The notes under the pieces are model-generated. The model was not told the DNA's origin and did not search any database. It was given only the letters and a program-made list of their open reading frames with translations. Made by a program: the position numbers and the translations under genes. DNA of 64,000 nucleotides, taken from positions 1-64,000 of the forward strand of contig JADJVK010000024.1 in assembly GCA_016710625.1 (NCBI GenBank), given 5' to 3'. Source of the DNA: Saprospiraceae bacterium. GTDB lineage: Bacteria > Bacteroidota > Bacteroidia > Chitinophagales > Saprospiraceae. Below, piece after piece: positions 26,687 through 37,103 of the stretch (position 1 is its first letter; each line of letters opens with the position of its first letter).

Positions 26687-29600
26687 TTGATTTTCTTTTG
26701 TTTACAAAATTATAGTTATGCTCAAATCAATCTTTCTAACCAATTTATAACAAAATTAGAGCTTAAAAAATCGAATCAATTTTCTGACTCAATACTTTTA
26801 GATCCTAACTATACTAATTTATATTTTTCAAATAATCTATTGGTTGACAGAAAATTATATACGATAAATGGAAGAATTTTATTGGTTGATGACACTTTGG
26901 TGGGAAAAAATATAACGTTGAAAGGCAGGAAAATTACTAGAAATTTGTTTGAAATTTCAAAAAGTTTGGACACGTCACTTTTGAAAAAATCATTTAATGG
27001 CGGACTTTTAATAACGGAAGAGGATGTGAAATTGCAAAATGATTTATTTTTCAAGAAAAAAGGCTTAGATTATTCAGGCGTTTATTCAAGAGGAATTAAT
27101 CTAGGTAACAATCAAAATTTATCGCTTAATTCGAATTTTAATATTCAAATGAACGGTTTGTTGGGTGATGATATTTTGGTCAATGCGGTTTTGAATGACA
27201 ATAATATCCCGATACAACCCGATGGTAATACTCAACGATTGCAAGATTTTGATAGAATTTTTATTCAGTTATCCAAAAATGGGCATGCCATAAAAGCTGG
27301 AGATTATGATGTGGTGAAACCTACAGGATATTTTTTAAATTATTACAAGAAATTGCAAGGAGGACAATATTTTAACACTTTAAAAATCAATAAAAATTTA
27401 ACGACTGAAAACCAAGTTTCTTATGCTTTGACAAGAGGGAAGTTTAATCGACAAGAGATAAAGGGAATTGAGAGAAATCAAGGACCATATCGTTTGCAAG
27501 GGAAAGACAATGAGCGGTTTATCATTATTTTGTCTGGTTCTGAAAAAGTGTATTTGGATGGAAATTTGTTGAAAAGGGGCATTGATGAAGATTATATAAT
27601 TGATTATAATAGGGCTGATGTGACCTTTACGAACCGAAAAATAATTACTAATTATTCCAGAATTATTATAGAGTTCGAATACAATACAGCTTCCTATAAT
27701 AGATCACTTTGGATAGCAAATACAAAATGGAATTACAATAAATTTCAGTTTTATATCAATGCATATTCCGAGCAAGATGGAAAAAATTTGAATAATGGTA
27801 CAACGTTAAATGAGGAGGCAATCAAAACAATTTCAAATAGTACCTCAAATGAAATAGAACTGAGCGGAATTGAATTGGCAACCGCAGAATCAAACGACCC
27901 AATAAGGTATAAGAAAATTGATACATTAGTTAATGGTAAGATTTTCAGTGTTTTACAATATGACATCTCTGGAAATGGTTTATATATTGCAAGATTTACG
28001 GATGTTGGTACCAATCAAGGGAATTATATTCGGTCGGGAAATTCGATAAATGGGCAAGTCTATATTTGGGTTGCTCCAAATTCAATTACGGGTATTCCAA
28101 GTGGTAACTATGAGCCAATTTATAAATTAATTGCACCTGCTAAAAACCAATTATTTTCATTTGGTTCAAAATACGAAGATAAGAAAAGCAAAATAGAAAT
28201 AGAGTATGCAAAAAGTTTGATAGATAGAAATCGTTTTTCAACAATAAAGGATTCATTGAATAATGGAAATGCTTTTTCAATTAATTATCAGCAATTGATA
28301 AATTTTGATACAACAAATAAGTGGAAACTAACCACTAATGCTCATTTTGAAATTTTAGACAAAACCTTTAGATTCCTCAATCCATTTAGAAATGCTGAAT
28401 TTACGAGAGACTGGAATATACAAGCTGGAATTTATGAAAATGAATTATTAGGTACCTTAAGTGCTACTATTCAGCATTTCAAACTCGGAAGTTTGAGATA
28501 TGAGACCAACTATTACACTAAAGAAAATGTCTTTAATGGAGCAAAACAAGTTGTCAATTTAAATACAAGATGGAAAGGATGGGAGAGCATTATTAATGCA
28601 TCTTACTTAAAAAGCAATCAGTTCAAAACAGAAAATGCAACTTTTATTCGACCCAATATTGAAATTAGTAAAAGTTTTGGGAAGAAAATAAAATATAAAA
28701 TCGGTGCAAAATGGGAAATGGAAAAAAATGAAGTAAAAAACAATACTTCAGATTCGATTAATTTGAAGAGTTTTTGGTTTGATACAAAAAGTGTGTTCTT
28801 TCAAAGAACTGAAAGTGAGTCATTTGCATGGAAATTACAATATTCAAATAGAATAGATTACATACCGAATGGTTTGCTTTTCAAAGAAAATACCAATGCA
28901 CAAGACTTTAATTTTGAAGGGAAATGGAATCAAAATAAAGATAATGTGCTAACATTCTCATTTATAAAACGGAATTTTAAAACAAATAATACCCAACAAT
29001 TGAACAATCTTTTAGGAAGATTGGATCAGCAAGTTTTGATAAAAAAAGGATTGGTGAGAGGAAATTTAACTTATGAAATTAGTTCAGGTCAAGAACAAAA
29101 AATAGAATATAATTATCTAAAAGTGTATCCAGGGCAAGGCAATTATATTTGGATTGATCGCAATAAGGATGATGTAGCTCAATTGGATGAGTTTGAAATT
29201 GCACCAATTGCAATACAAGCTGATTATATTAGAGTAGTTGTGTTATCGAATCAATTTGTTCCAACGAACAATGTGAATTTAAATGCTGCAATATCTATTG
29301 ATCCAAGAATTATATATACTGAAAAAACAAGTTTTGGTAAAATCATTCGAAAATTTACGATACAATCCAATCTTAAAGTTTTGAGGAAGATAAGGAGTGA
29401 TACTGGAGAAAATACTATCAACCCGTTTTCAACAATTAAAAGTGATACTAGTTTAGTGAATTCCACATTCTTATTGAGAAACTTACTTCAATTCAATCGA
29501 AGCAATACTCTTTATGATATTCAATTTACTCAAACAAGAAATTTTCAAAGATTAATTCTGATTAATGGATTGGAAAGCAGGATTTTAGATGAATTTTTAT

Positions 29601-30106
29601 TTAGAACTAGGGTGAATTATTCAAAACAGTTGTCGAGTATTTTGACTTTGGGATATATCGAAAAATCGAATAATTCACAATCTTTAACTTCTAGAAATTA
29701 TTTTATTAACACAAATAGGGTAGAGCATCAATTTTTATGGATTTATAAAAGCAATTTTAGAGCAGACTTATCCTTAAAATATGATTTGCTGAAAAATAAA
29801 ATTGGGCTAAATGAGCAAGCTAACATCAACAATAATTCAATAGAACTCACTTATAATCAATCTAGTAAAAGTAATTTTAGAGGAAAAGTTGAGTGGGTAA
29901 AAATAAATTATAATGGATTGAAAAATACGGCTTTAGAGTTTATTCTATTAGATGGTTTGCAGAACGGGACAAATTTTATATGGAGTTTACAATATGATCA
30001 AAGAATTACTCAATTTACTCAATTAAGCATAAATTATGATGCTAGGAAGTCAGAATTAAGCAACACGATTCATAACATTCGAGCACAGATTAGAGCTACT
30101 TTTTAA
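26687..30106 (+). CDS. Very large putative outer-membrane beta-barrel protein
   Basis: About 1139 residues, rich in amphipathic strands, aromatic residues and short turns, ending RAQIRATF with a terminal Phe. An N-terminal region has a repeated-domain look (KNITLKGRKI; YSRGINLGNNQNLSLNSNFNIQMNGLLGDD). A block follows around residues 255-330 with PYRLQGKDNERFIIILSGSEKVYLDG and YIIDYNRADVTFTNRKI. That block resembles the strand-hairpin modules found in SprA-type translocon proteins and related large Bacteroidota barrels. The start is uncertain. TTG 26687 leaves only the end of a signal peptide (..FCLQNYSYAQ), and in-frame codons upstream (LSNQKGRAAALVLLI) look like its first half but lack an ATG. 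Function unknown. Confidence 0.65.
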   Translation: MIFFCLQNYSYAQINLSNQFITKLELKKSNQFSDSILLDPNYTNLYFSNNLLVDRKLYTINGRILLVDDTLVGKNITLKGRKITRNLFEISKSLDTSLLKKSFNGGLLITEEDVKLQNDLFFKKKGLDYSGVYSRGINLGNNQNLSLNSNFNIQMNGLLGDDILVNAVLNDNNIPIQPDGNTQRLQDFDRIFIQLSKNGHAIKAGDYDVVKPTGYFLNYYKKLQGGQYFNTLKINKNLTTENQVSYALTRGKFNRQEIKGIERNQGPYRLQGKDNERFIIILSGSEKVYLDGNLLKRGIDEDYIIDYNRADVTFTNRKIITNYSRIIIEFEYNTASYNRSLWIANTKWNYNKFQFYINAYSEQDGKNLNNGTTLNEEAIKTISNSTSNEIELSGIELATAESNDPIRYKKIDTLVNGKIFSVLQYDISGNGLYIARFTDVGTNQGNYIRSGNSINGQVYIWVAPNSITGIPSGNYEPIYKLIAPAKNQLFSFGSKYEDKKSKIEIEYAKSLIDRNRFSTIKDSLNNGNAFSINYQQLINFDTTNKWKLTTNAHFEILDKTFRFLNPFRNAEFTRDWNIQAGIYENELLGTLSATIQHFKLGSLRYETNYYTKENVFNGAKQVVNLNTRWKGWESIINASYLKSNQFKTENATFIRPNIEISKSFGKKIKYKIGAKWEMEKNEVKNNTSDSINLKSFWFDTKSVFFQRTESESFAWKLQYSNRIDYIPNGLLFKENTNAQDFNFEGKWNQNKDNVLTFSFIKRNFKTNNTQQLNNLLGRLDQQVLIKKGLVRGNLTYEISSGQEQKIEYNYLKVYPGQGNYIWIDRNKDDVAQLDEFEIAPIAIQADYIRVVVLSNQFVPTNNVNLNAAISIDPRIIYTEKTSFGKIIRKFTIQSNLKVLRKIRSDTGENTINPFSTIKSDTSLVNSTFLLRNLLQFNRSNTLYDIQFTQTRNFQRLILINGLESRILDEFLFRTRVNYSKQLSSILTLGYIEKSNNSQSLTSRNYFINTNRVEHQFLWIYKSNFRADLSLKYDLLKNKIGLNEQANINNNSIELTYNQSSKSNFRGKVEWVKINYNGLKNTALEFILLDGLQNGTNFIWSLQYDQRITQFTQLSINYDARKSELSNTIHNIRAQIRATF

Positions 30107-31012
30107 TTAAATTTTTCTTTAATAGGATATCTTGTATTTTTTCAACATCCAAATTTGTAATATTTGAAATTAAATTAAAATCAATACCATTTTTAAATGA
30201 AGAGATTACAATTTCTTCAATTGCTTCAATTTTTCCTTCAATTTTGCCCTCAATTTTTCCTTCTTTTTCAATAATTGTATTGTATTCATAACCTCAGATT
30301 TTTTTAAATTGGGTAAATCTTTGAAAAGTTTATCAATTTTTTCAGATTTTAATTTCACAAAATTAAAAATATAAACGATAAGTTTTGAATTTAAGTTTTC
30401 GTTATTATTTAATAATTTTGAAAAAATAGATACCAAATTACTTTCTAACCAAATTTGATCAAAAAAATGCTTTAATGCAAGCATATTTACGGCTAAAAAT
30501 TGATTTTCTAGTGCCCAAAGTTGATTGTCATTTAGTTCTAGTAAGTTATTAAAGATATATTTATAATTTGGTACATATTGTATGATCGTATCATCAGCTG
30601 TAATGAAAAAATCTTTGATTTCTTGATATTTCCATTCCTCTTTTCCATGATAGAATAAAATTGGAATTATTAATTTTGGGTTTTCATTATTGGAGATAGA
30701 TTGTATCCAAGCTGAGGAAAGATAGTGTAATATTTGAAATACTACAAATTTGTCTTTATAGCTTTTATGCTCTATTAAAATGGCAATCTCAATGTCGAGA
30801 TTATCAGATTTTATTCTACAATTATATATTATATCTGAAAAGTATGTTTTTAATTGATCATTAATATACGAGGTTTCCACTAAAGTTAGTGTTTCAAAAT
30901 CTACCTTATCTGCTATTTCCTTCGGTAGGAAATTTTGCAAATAGTCAATCGCCATTTTTTTATCTTTTAAGATTGACTTTATGAGTAGGTCGTGAGGATT
31001 ATTTATTTTCAT
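30096..31012 (-). CDS. Rpn family recombination-promoting nuclease, frameshifted before its C-terminal domain
   Basis: The first roughly 250 residues are a PD-(D/E)XK nuclease of the Rpn family: NPHDLLIKSILKDKKMAIDYLQNFLP at the N-terminus, then YFSDIIYN and IAILIEHKSYKD (the Asp and Glu-x-Lys core). The frame breaks at about 30290. The other frame continues with IEKEGKIEGKIEGKIEAIEEI and FNLISNITNLDVEKIQDILLKK to a TAG at 30096, the characteristic C-terminal segment with Lys-Ile-Glu-Gly repeats. The uncorrected frame ends at 30206. Rpn proteins promote DNA breaks and recombination, and some encode an internal C-terminal inhibitor. The end overlaps tail-to-tail with the large barrel gene by about 11 bases. 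Confidence 0.8.
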
Positions 31013-31078
31013 TCGTAAAAATAAATATTATTTGAAAAAATAGCAAAAAAAAGCTGTCATTTCTGACAGCTTCATTTT

Positions 31079-33490
31079 TTATTGTTCGATAGCAATTTTT
31101 ATTACATCCTCCATTTTATTCACATAATGGAATACCATATCCTTAATATAATCTTTAGGAATTTCCTCAATATGTTTTTTATTGTCACTACAAAGAATTA
31201 TTTCATTAAGATTTGACCTTTTTGCAGCTAATATTTTTTCTTTAATGCCACCCACTGGTAAAACTTTTCCTCTAAGAGTGATTTCGCCAGTCATCGCTAA
31301 ATGTGGTTTTATTTTTTTATTTAATAGCAATGAAGTCAAAGCTGAAAGCATGGTGATACCTGCAGACGGTCCATCTTTCGGTATTGCTCCCTCTGGAATA
31401 TGGATATGAATATCTGTTTCATCAAATATTTTTGGATCCAAATGGTATTTGATAGCATTTGCCTTTAAATAGCTCAAAGCTGTTGTGGCAGATTCTTTCA
31501 TCACATCACCCAAATTTCCAGTCAATGTCAATTTTCCCTTTCCAGGACTTTTGTTGGATTCTATGAATAAAATATCTCCACCAACACTTGTCCAAGCCAA
31601 ACCAACTGCTACTCCTGGCTCTTGAATATCCGAATAAATATCATAATTGAAAGTAGGGGGACCGAGAATTGGTTCCACATCTTCCAATTTCAAATGCACT
31701 TTTTTGGATGTTCCCATTGCGATTTTTGTAGCCACATTTCTGATAACCGCCGCAATTTGTCTATTTAAAGATCGAACTCCTGACTCTCTAGTATATTTTT
31801 TGGTAATTAAATCTATTGCATCATCATCAATTTTTAATTGAGATTCCTTTAAACCATGATTCTCTCTTTGTTGTGGTACCAAATGTCTTATTGCAATTTC
31901 TTTCTTTTCTTCATTTGAATAACCACTAATTTCAATGATTTCCATTCTATCTAACAATGCTGGTTGAATGGTATTTAAAGAGTTTGCTGTTGCAATGAAA
32001 AGCACTTTCGACAAATCATATTCAAAGTCCAGATAATTGTCATGAAAAGTTGTATTTTGCTCTGGGTCAAGCACTTCTAATAATGCAGAAGAAGGGTCAC
32101 CTCTAAAATCCTTTCCAATTTTGTCGATTTCATCCAAGATGAAAACGGGATTGGAGGTGCCTGATTTCTTTAAGGATTGAAGAATCCTTCCCGGCATAGC
32201 ACCAATATAGGTTTTACGATGCCCTCTAATCTCCGATTCGTCGTGTAATCCACCCAGTGACATTCTGACATACTTCCTATTCAAAGCACTAGCTATGGAA
32301 TTGCCCAAAGACGTTTTACCGACACCTGGAGGACCTACCAAACAAAGTATGGGTGCTTTCATATCCCCTTTGAGCTTCAAAACTGCTAAATGTTCTATGA
32401 TTCTTTCCTTTACTTTCTCTAGCCCAAAATGGTCTTTATCCAATACTTTTTTAACATTTTTTAGGTCAAAATTGTCTTTGCTGTAATTTTCCCAAGGCAA
32501 ATCCGTCAACAATTCTACATAATTCAGCATTACAGAATATTCTGACATCTGAGGATTCATCCTTCTCAATTTATTGATTTCTTTATCAAAAACTTCTTTG
32601 GCTTTTATGGGCCAAACAATTTTTTCTGCTTTTTCAATAAACTTAGTAATATCATCCTCTCCTGGTTGGTTGCCAAGCTCTTCTTGGATGGTTTTTAATT
32701 GCTGATTTAAGAAATATTCCCTTTGTTGCTTATCCAAATCAGTCCTTACTTTATTTTCGATTTTGTCTTTCAATTTCAATAATTGAAGTTCATTATCTAA
32801 ATTGACAAGTACTTTCTTCGCTTTTTGCTCCAAATTAGAAATTTCTAGTATTTTTTGTTTTTCTTCTATTTTTATTCCCGAGTTAGAAGCTATAAAATTC
32901 AATAGAAAATTATTGTTCGTGATATTTTTTAACATCACAATTGCTTCTGAAGGAATATTATTTGACAGCTCAATGATCTGTCTGGATAAATCTTTTATTG
33001 AAGAAATCATCGCATCAAATTCCAGCTCATTAATCGGTTTTTCGTAAGATATAGTAGAAATCGCCCCTTGCATATAAGGAGACTCTGAAACCATATTGTT
33101 TAAATAGAAGCGTCTTCTCCCTTGTAAAATAGCAGTAGTAGTGCCATCTGGCATTCTAAGAATCTTCATAATCCGAGCAATAGTACCAATTCTATAGAGG
33201 TCATTATCTGCTGGATTTTCGATTTTAGAATCTATTTGTGATAAGACTCCAATGAGTTTATCACTATCATAAGCTTTTCTTATCGCTTTGATTGACTTAT
33301 TTCTTCCCACAGTAATTGGTATCACGATACCTGGGAAAAGTACTGTGTTCTTTAATGCAAGAATGGGAAGTAAATCGGGTATTACCTCGTCGTTTTTCAC
33401 TTCTTCTTCATCCTCTAATGTCAAAATTGGAGAATATTCAGTTTCGTCCTCAAATCCGGGCTTTATCAATAAATCGTCAAACATACTCAT
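31079..33490 (-). CDS. lon: ATP-dependent protease Lon
   Basis: An 803-residue LonA protease. The N-terminal substrate domain (LPILALKNTVLFPG) is followed by a coiled coil (about 185-290), then an AAA+ domain with Walker A GPPGVGKTS (about 375) and Walker B VFILDEIDK. The protease domain has the Ser-Lys dyad: PKDGPSAGI supplies the catalytic Ser, and the Lys is in LRGKVLPVGGIKEK. It degrades damaged and regulatory proteins in the cytoplasm. The start is ATG at 33490, the only in-frame start giving the family N-terminus. Confidence 0.97.
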   Translation of the reverse strand: MSMFDDLLIKPGFEDETEYSPILTLEDEEEVKNDEVIPDLLPILALKNTVLFPGIVIPITVGRNKSIKAIRKAYDSDKLIGVLSQIDSKIENPADNDLYRIGTIARIMKILRMPDGTTTAILQGRRRFYLNNMVSESPYMQGAISTISYEKPINELEFDAMISSIKDLSRQIIELSNNIPSEAIVMLKNITNNNFLLNFIASNSGIKIEEKQKILEISNLEQKAKKVLVNLDNELQLLKLKDKIENKVRTDLDKQQREYFLNQQLKTIQEELGNQPGEDDITKFIEKAEKIVWPIKAKEVFDKEINKLRRMNPQMSEYSVMLNYVELLTDLPWENYSKDNFDLKNVKKVLDKDHFGLEKVKERIIEHLAVLKLKGDMKAPILCLVGPPGVGKTSLGNSIASALNRKYVRMSLGGLHDESEIRGHRKTYIGAMPGRILQSLKKSGTSNPVFILDEIDKIGKDFRGDPSSALLEVLDPEQNTTFHDNYLDFEYDLSKVLFIATANSLNTIQPALLDRMEIIEISGYSNEEKKEIAIRHLVPQQRENHGLKESQLKIDDDAIDLITKKYTRESGVRSLNRQIAAVIRNVATKIAMGTSKKVHLKLEDVEPILGPPTFNYDIYSDIQEPGVAVGLAWTSVGGDILFIESNKSPGKGKLTLTGNLGDVMKESATTALSYLKANAIKYHLDPKIFDETDIHIHIPEGAIPKDGPSAGITMLSALTSLLLNKKIKPHLAMTGEITLRGKVLPVGGIKEKILAAKRSNLNEIILCSDNKKHIEEIPKDYIKDMVFHYVNKMEDVIKIAIEQ

Positions 33491-33673
33491 AGGACAAATT
33501 TTTTATAATTTAAAAGTAATAATCGACAACTATTATGCCATCCACAAAATTATAATTTTCAGTTCATTTTTGACATTTTTTGATAATATATAATAAATTT
33601 ATCTGCAATTTTGTCAGTTGATAGTCATTTTTTTGGAAGGATTCAGTTTCTTTGTGTTTGAAAAGATGGAATA

Positions 33674-34816
33674 ATGAGTAATTTGAATAAGAAATTAGGT
33701 ATTTTAGGTGGCGGGCAATTGGGAAAAATGCTTTGCCAAGCAGCTAGCATTTGGTCTATAAAGACATTGGTGATGGATAAATCGGATTATCCTGCTAGTG
33801 ATATTGCATCAGAATATTTTGTTGGGGATATAAATTCGGAAGCCGATGTGTTGAATTTTGGAAGAAAAGTAGATGTACTTACCATAGAAATTGAGCATGT
33901 CAACCTAGCTGCATTATTTCAATTGGAATTGGAAGGGGTTGAGATTCATCCAAAACCATCGGCACTGAAATTGATAAAAGACAAGGGTTTCCAAAAACAA
34001 TTTTATAAAAAAAATAATATAGAAACTGCTCCTTTTGAGCTTTTCGAGTCAAAAGAGGCTATTTCTCAAGCTATACATTATGGTGTTTTGAATTTTCCTT
34101 TTGTTCAAAAGACAAGGAGTGGCGGATATGATGGGAAGGGAGTGAGTGTTATCAAATCTGAAGCTGACCTTAGTTTGATAATGGATGCCCCCTCAGTTAT
34201 CGAACAATTAGCGAATATTGAAATGGAAATTGCAGTAATAGCTGCTAGAAATAAATCTGGAGAAATTAAATGTTTTGATACGGTTGGTATGGAATTTCAC
34301 GGCGATGCTAATTTGGTGGAAGAATTAATTTGCCCTGCCAATATTTCTCTAAAAATTGATGAAAAAGCCAAGCAAATTGCGGCTGAAATAATAGAGAAAA
34401 TGGATATTTGTGGTTTATTGGCTGTAGAATTTTTTTACAATAAGGATGGCTCTTTATGGGTGAATGAAGTTGCTCCGAGACCCCACAATTCGGGTCATCA
34501 TACAATTGAAAATGCCTATACCTCTCAATATCAACAACATATAAGAGGAGTGATGGATTTTCCATTAGGAGATACCACTACACGTTGTCCTGCCATGTTG
34601 CTCAATTTATTAGGCTCAGAAGGTTATTCTGGGGATGCAATTTATCAAGGATTTGAGGAAGTTGTAGCTATTAAAGGTGTATTTCCACATCTTTACGGCA
34701 AAAAAGAAACCAAACCTTTCCGTAAGATGGGTCATATTACCATAATCGGGGAACAAATGGCGGATATTCAACAAAAAGCCGCTTTGGTAAAAAAGAAATT
34801 GAAAGTGGTAGCTTAA
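33674..34816 (+). CDS. purK: 5-(carboxyamino)imidazole ribonucleotide synthase
   Basis: A 380-residue ATP-grasp enzyme. The N-terminus has LGILGGGQLGKMLCQAA. The ATP-grasp region has VQKTRSGGYDGKGVSV, and the metal-binding end is VNEVAPRPHNSGHHTIE. It adds bicarbonate to aminoimidazole ribonucleotide in purine synthesis. PurE, its usual partner, is not adjacent. The bicarbonate link to the carbonic anhydrase gene is metabolic only. Confidence 0.95.
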   Translation: MSNLNKKLGILGGGQLGKMLCQAASIWSIKTLVMDKSDYPASDIASEYFVGDINSEADVLNFGRKVDVLTIEIEHVNLAALFQLELEGVEIHPKPSALKLIKDKGFQKQFYKKNNIETAPFELFESKEAISQAIHYGVLNFPFVQKTRSGGYDGKGVSVIKSEADLSLIMDAPSVIEQLANIEMEIAVIAARNKSGEIKCFDTVGMEFHGDANLVEELICPANISLKIDEKAKQIAAEIIEKMDICGLLAVEFFYNKDGSLWVNEVAPRPHNSGHHTIENAYTSQYQQHIRGVMDFPLGDTTTRCPAMLLNLLGSEGYSGDAIYQGFEEVVAIKGVFPHLYGKKETKPFRKMGHITIIGEQMADIQQKAALVKKKLKVVA

Positions 34817-34855
34817 CTAAACTTTATTATAAAAAAAACAATAATGACCTTATTC

Positions 34856-36097
34856 CTAAAATCTATCTACTCTAAAACCTTCAATATCAATTTCAGGTTT
34901 TTGCTCTGCTACCAAATCAGCTACTATTTTTCCAGTTCCAGCAGCTAAGGATAATCGAACCATTGCATGGGCACCAGCAATTGTAACATTCTTAAATTGT
35001 GGCACCTTATCTATATAAGGCAAACCATCTGGAGAAAGAGGACGGAATCCATAGCCAGCCGCTTCAATTTTGGGTGCTGGTAAATTTAAGTTTTTGTAAT
35101 ATAAATTGGCAGCATCATAAATAGCCAGTATCCTTTTGGGAAGGGTTGGGCTATCTGTTCCACTTATTTCCATCGTACCACCCATCCTTAAATCTTCGCC
35201 AAGAGGCGTCATTGCACATCGATGGTCCACTAAAATTGCTGGGTATTTTAAATTTCTTTCTACTTTTTTATACGTGAAACTATAGCCTTTTCCTCCTTGC
35301 ATCAGCAGCGGAATATTTAATTTTTTACACAATTCTAAATTCCATACGCCTCCAGCCAACACCACATGATCGGTATTAATGGTCGCTTCAGAAGTAGAAA
35401 TACGGACAATTTTTTTATTTTCTATTTCAAAATCTGTCACTTCAGATTGGTTCAAAATCATGACTCCTCTCTCAATCAAATAATTGTATAAGGTATTCAT
35501 GAATTCCCCTGGATGCAAGTGGCAATCATCATAATACATCGCAGCGCCTAAAATATCTAGTTCAACATCTGGTTCTAAATCTTGAACTTGGTTTTTGGTC
35601 AAAATTTCAGCTTTCAAATGGTATTTTTTTGCATCATGGAGCATTTCGATTTCATGTTTTTCAGTTTCTTTATTTTTATAGAGCATCAAACACCCTTTTT
35701 CTTCCATTCTAAATTGATTGCCAATTGTATTTTTTATATCAATGGTCAATTCTCTAGAATAATTCAAAATAGCAGATAAATAGGGGGTGTTTTGAGCGAC
35801 TTTTTTCTCATTGGCACTTTTATAAAATGCCAGACCCCATTTGACCAAATCCATATCAAAACGAGGTTTGATATAAAAAGGGGAAGTACTACTCAGCATC
35901 CATCTCATGCCTTTTGCGACGATTCCAGGTGTGGCTAAAGGCACAAAATGACTAGGCGAAATATATCCAGCATTCACATAAGAAGCACCTTGATTGAAAT
36001 TTCCTTTATCGATCACAATGACTTGGAATCCAGCTTTGTTTAAATAATAAGCACTACAAAGCCCAATTAAACCTCCACCAATAACTGTTACTTTCAT
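34856..36097 (-). CDS. FAD-dependent D-amino acid oxidase/dehydrogenase, probable cis-4-hydroxy-D-proline oxidase
   Basis: About 413 residues from ATG 36097 (MKVTVIGGGLIGLCSAYYL), with the dinucleotide-binding GxGxxG at the N-terminus. The C-terminus has AAGYGFRPLSPDGLPYIDKVPQFKNVTIAGAHAMVRLSLAAGTGKIVADL, typical of DadA-like DAO-fold enzymes. An earlier in-frame start would overlap the epimerase gene; the ATG one base after that gene's stop is preferred. As the last gene of the hydroxyproline cluster it probably oxidises cis-4-hydroxy-D-proline, made by the epimerase, to 1-pyrroline-4-hydroxy-2-carboxylate. The substrate is inferred from context. Confidence 0.88.
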   Translation of the reverse strand: MKVTVIGGGLIGLCSAYYLNKAGFQVIVIDKGNFNQGASYVNAGYISPSHFVPLATPGIVAKGMRWMLSSTSPFYIKPRFDMDLVKWGLAFYKSANEKKVAQNTPYLSAILNYSRELTIDIKNTIGNQFRMEEKGCLMLYKNKETEKHEIEMLHDAKKYHLKAEILTKNQVQDLEPDVELDILGAAMYYDDCHLHPGEFMNTLYNYLIERGVMILNQSEVTDFEIENKKIVRISTSEATINTDHVVLAGGVWNLELCKKLNIPLLMQGGKGYSFTYKKVERNLKYPAILVDHRCAMTPLGEDLRMGGTMEISGTDSPTLPKRILAIYDAANLYYKNLNLPAPKIEAAGYGFRPLSPDGLPYIDKVPQFKNVTIAGAHAMVRLSLAAGTGKIVADLVAEQKPEIDIEGFRVDRF

Positions 36098-36098
36098 A

Positions 36099-37103
36099 TT
36101 ATAATACTTGAAAACCGAATGCATAAGGGTCATCTTCTGGATCAATGCTTATAGTATTTTCACCATAAATCCTTGCCCATCCCTCTATACTTGGTTGGAT
36201 ATATTTTTTGTTAAATAAAACACCTTCTTTTTCTATTCTCCCAATAAATTTACTCCCAATAATGCTTTCATGAATAAATTCATCCCCTTTTTTCAATTTC
36301 CCTTTTGCATACCATTGTGCCATTCTTGCTGAGGTTCCGGTGCCACAAGGCGAACGGTCAATAGCTTTGTCTCCATAAAACACTGCATTCCTAGCAGTAG
36401 CAGTGGGATCAATTACTTTTCCTGTCCAAAGAATATGAGTACAGGTATGAATATTTGGATTTTCTGGGTGAATAAATTCATATTTTTGGTTAATTGCAGT
36501 TCTTAATACTCTTGACCAATGTATGAGTTGATCAACAGGATAATGCTCCAATCCTTTAAAGTTTTTTTGTACATCAATGATTGCATAAAAGTTGCCACCA
36601 TAACTTACATCAAATACAATTTCTCCCAATCCCAGACAATCAACTGTCAGTGCTTCGGAATGTAGAAAAGCAGCAATATTCGTTAGTTTTACACTTTTGA
36701 CCTGATTATTGACTTCATTATATTCAATAAGTACTAAACCAGCAGGAGTTTCCATCCTAACCTGCCCTTTAATTTTTGGAATTATCAACCCTTTTTCAAT
36801 TGCAATTGTTATCGTTCCAATCGTTCCATGACCACACATCGGTAAGCATCCGCTAGTTTCGATGAACAAAACACCTACATCATTTTCTGGATCGGAAGGC
36901 GGGTATAAAATACTGCCACTCATCATATCGTGTCCCCTCGGCTCAAACATCAATCCTTTTCGAATCCAATCGTATTCTTTCAAAAAGTGCATCCTTTTTT
37001 CACTCATATTCGCTCCTATCAATTTTGGACGACCAGATTGTACCAATCTTACAGGATTGCCACAAGTATGAGCATCGATGCACTTAAATATGTGTTTTGC
37101 CAT
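36099..37103 (-). CDS. 4-hydroxyproline 2-epimerase (proline racemase family)
   Basis: A 334-residue proline racemase family protein. Both catalytic cysteines are present: C90 in GCLPMCGHGTIGT and C253 in DRSPCGTGTSARMA. This argues for an epimerase or racemase rather than a hydroxyproline dehydratase, where one Cys is replaced. N-terminal IDAHTCGNPVRLV and MFEPRGHDMMSGS are family signatures. It converts trans-4-hydroxy-L-proline to cis-4-hydroxy-D-proline. It is directly joined to the aldehyde dehydrogenase gene upstream (start at 37103, previous stop at 37104) and one base from the oxidase gene. Confidence 0.92.
   Translation of the reverse strand: MAKHIFKCIDAHTCGNPVRLVQSGRPKLIGANMSEKRMHFLKEYDWIRKGLMFEPRGHDMMSGSILYPPSDPENDVGVLFIETSGCLPMCGHGTIGTITIAIEKGLIIPKIKGQVRMETPAGLVLIEYNEVNNQVKSVKLTNIAAFLHSEALTVDCLGLGEIVFDVSYGGNFYAIIDVQKNFKGLEHYPVDQLIHWSRVLRTAINQKYEFIHPENPNIHTCTHILWTGKVIDPTATARNAVFYGDKAIDRSPCGTGTSARMAQWYAKGKLKKGDEFIHESIIGSKFIGRIEKEGVLFNKKYIQPSIEGWARIYGENTISIDPEDDPYAFGFQVL

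Noticed and set aside
36099..37103. trans-3-hydroxyproline dehydratase
   Set aside because: Both catalytic cysteines (C90, C253) are present; dehydratases have one of them replaced.
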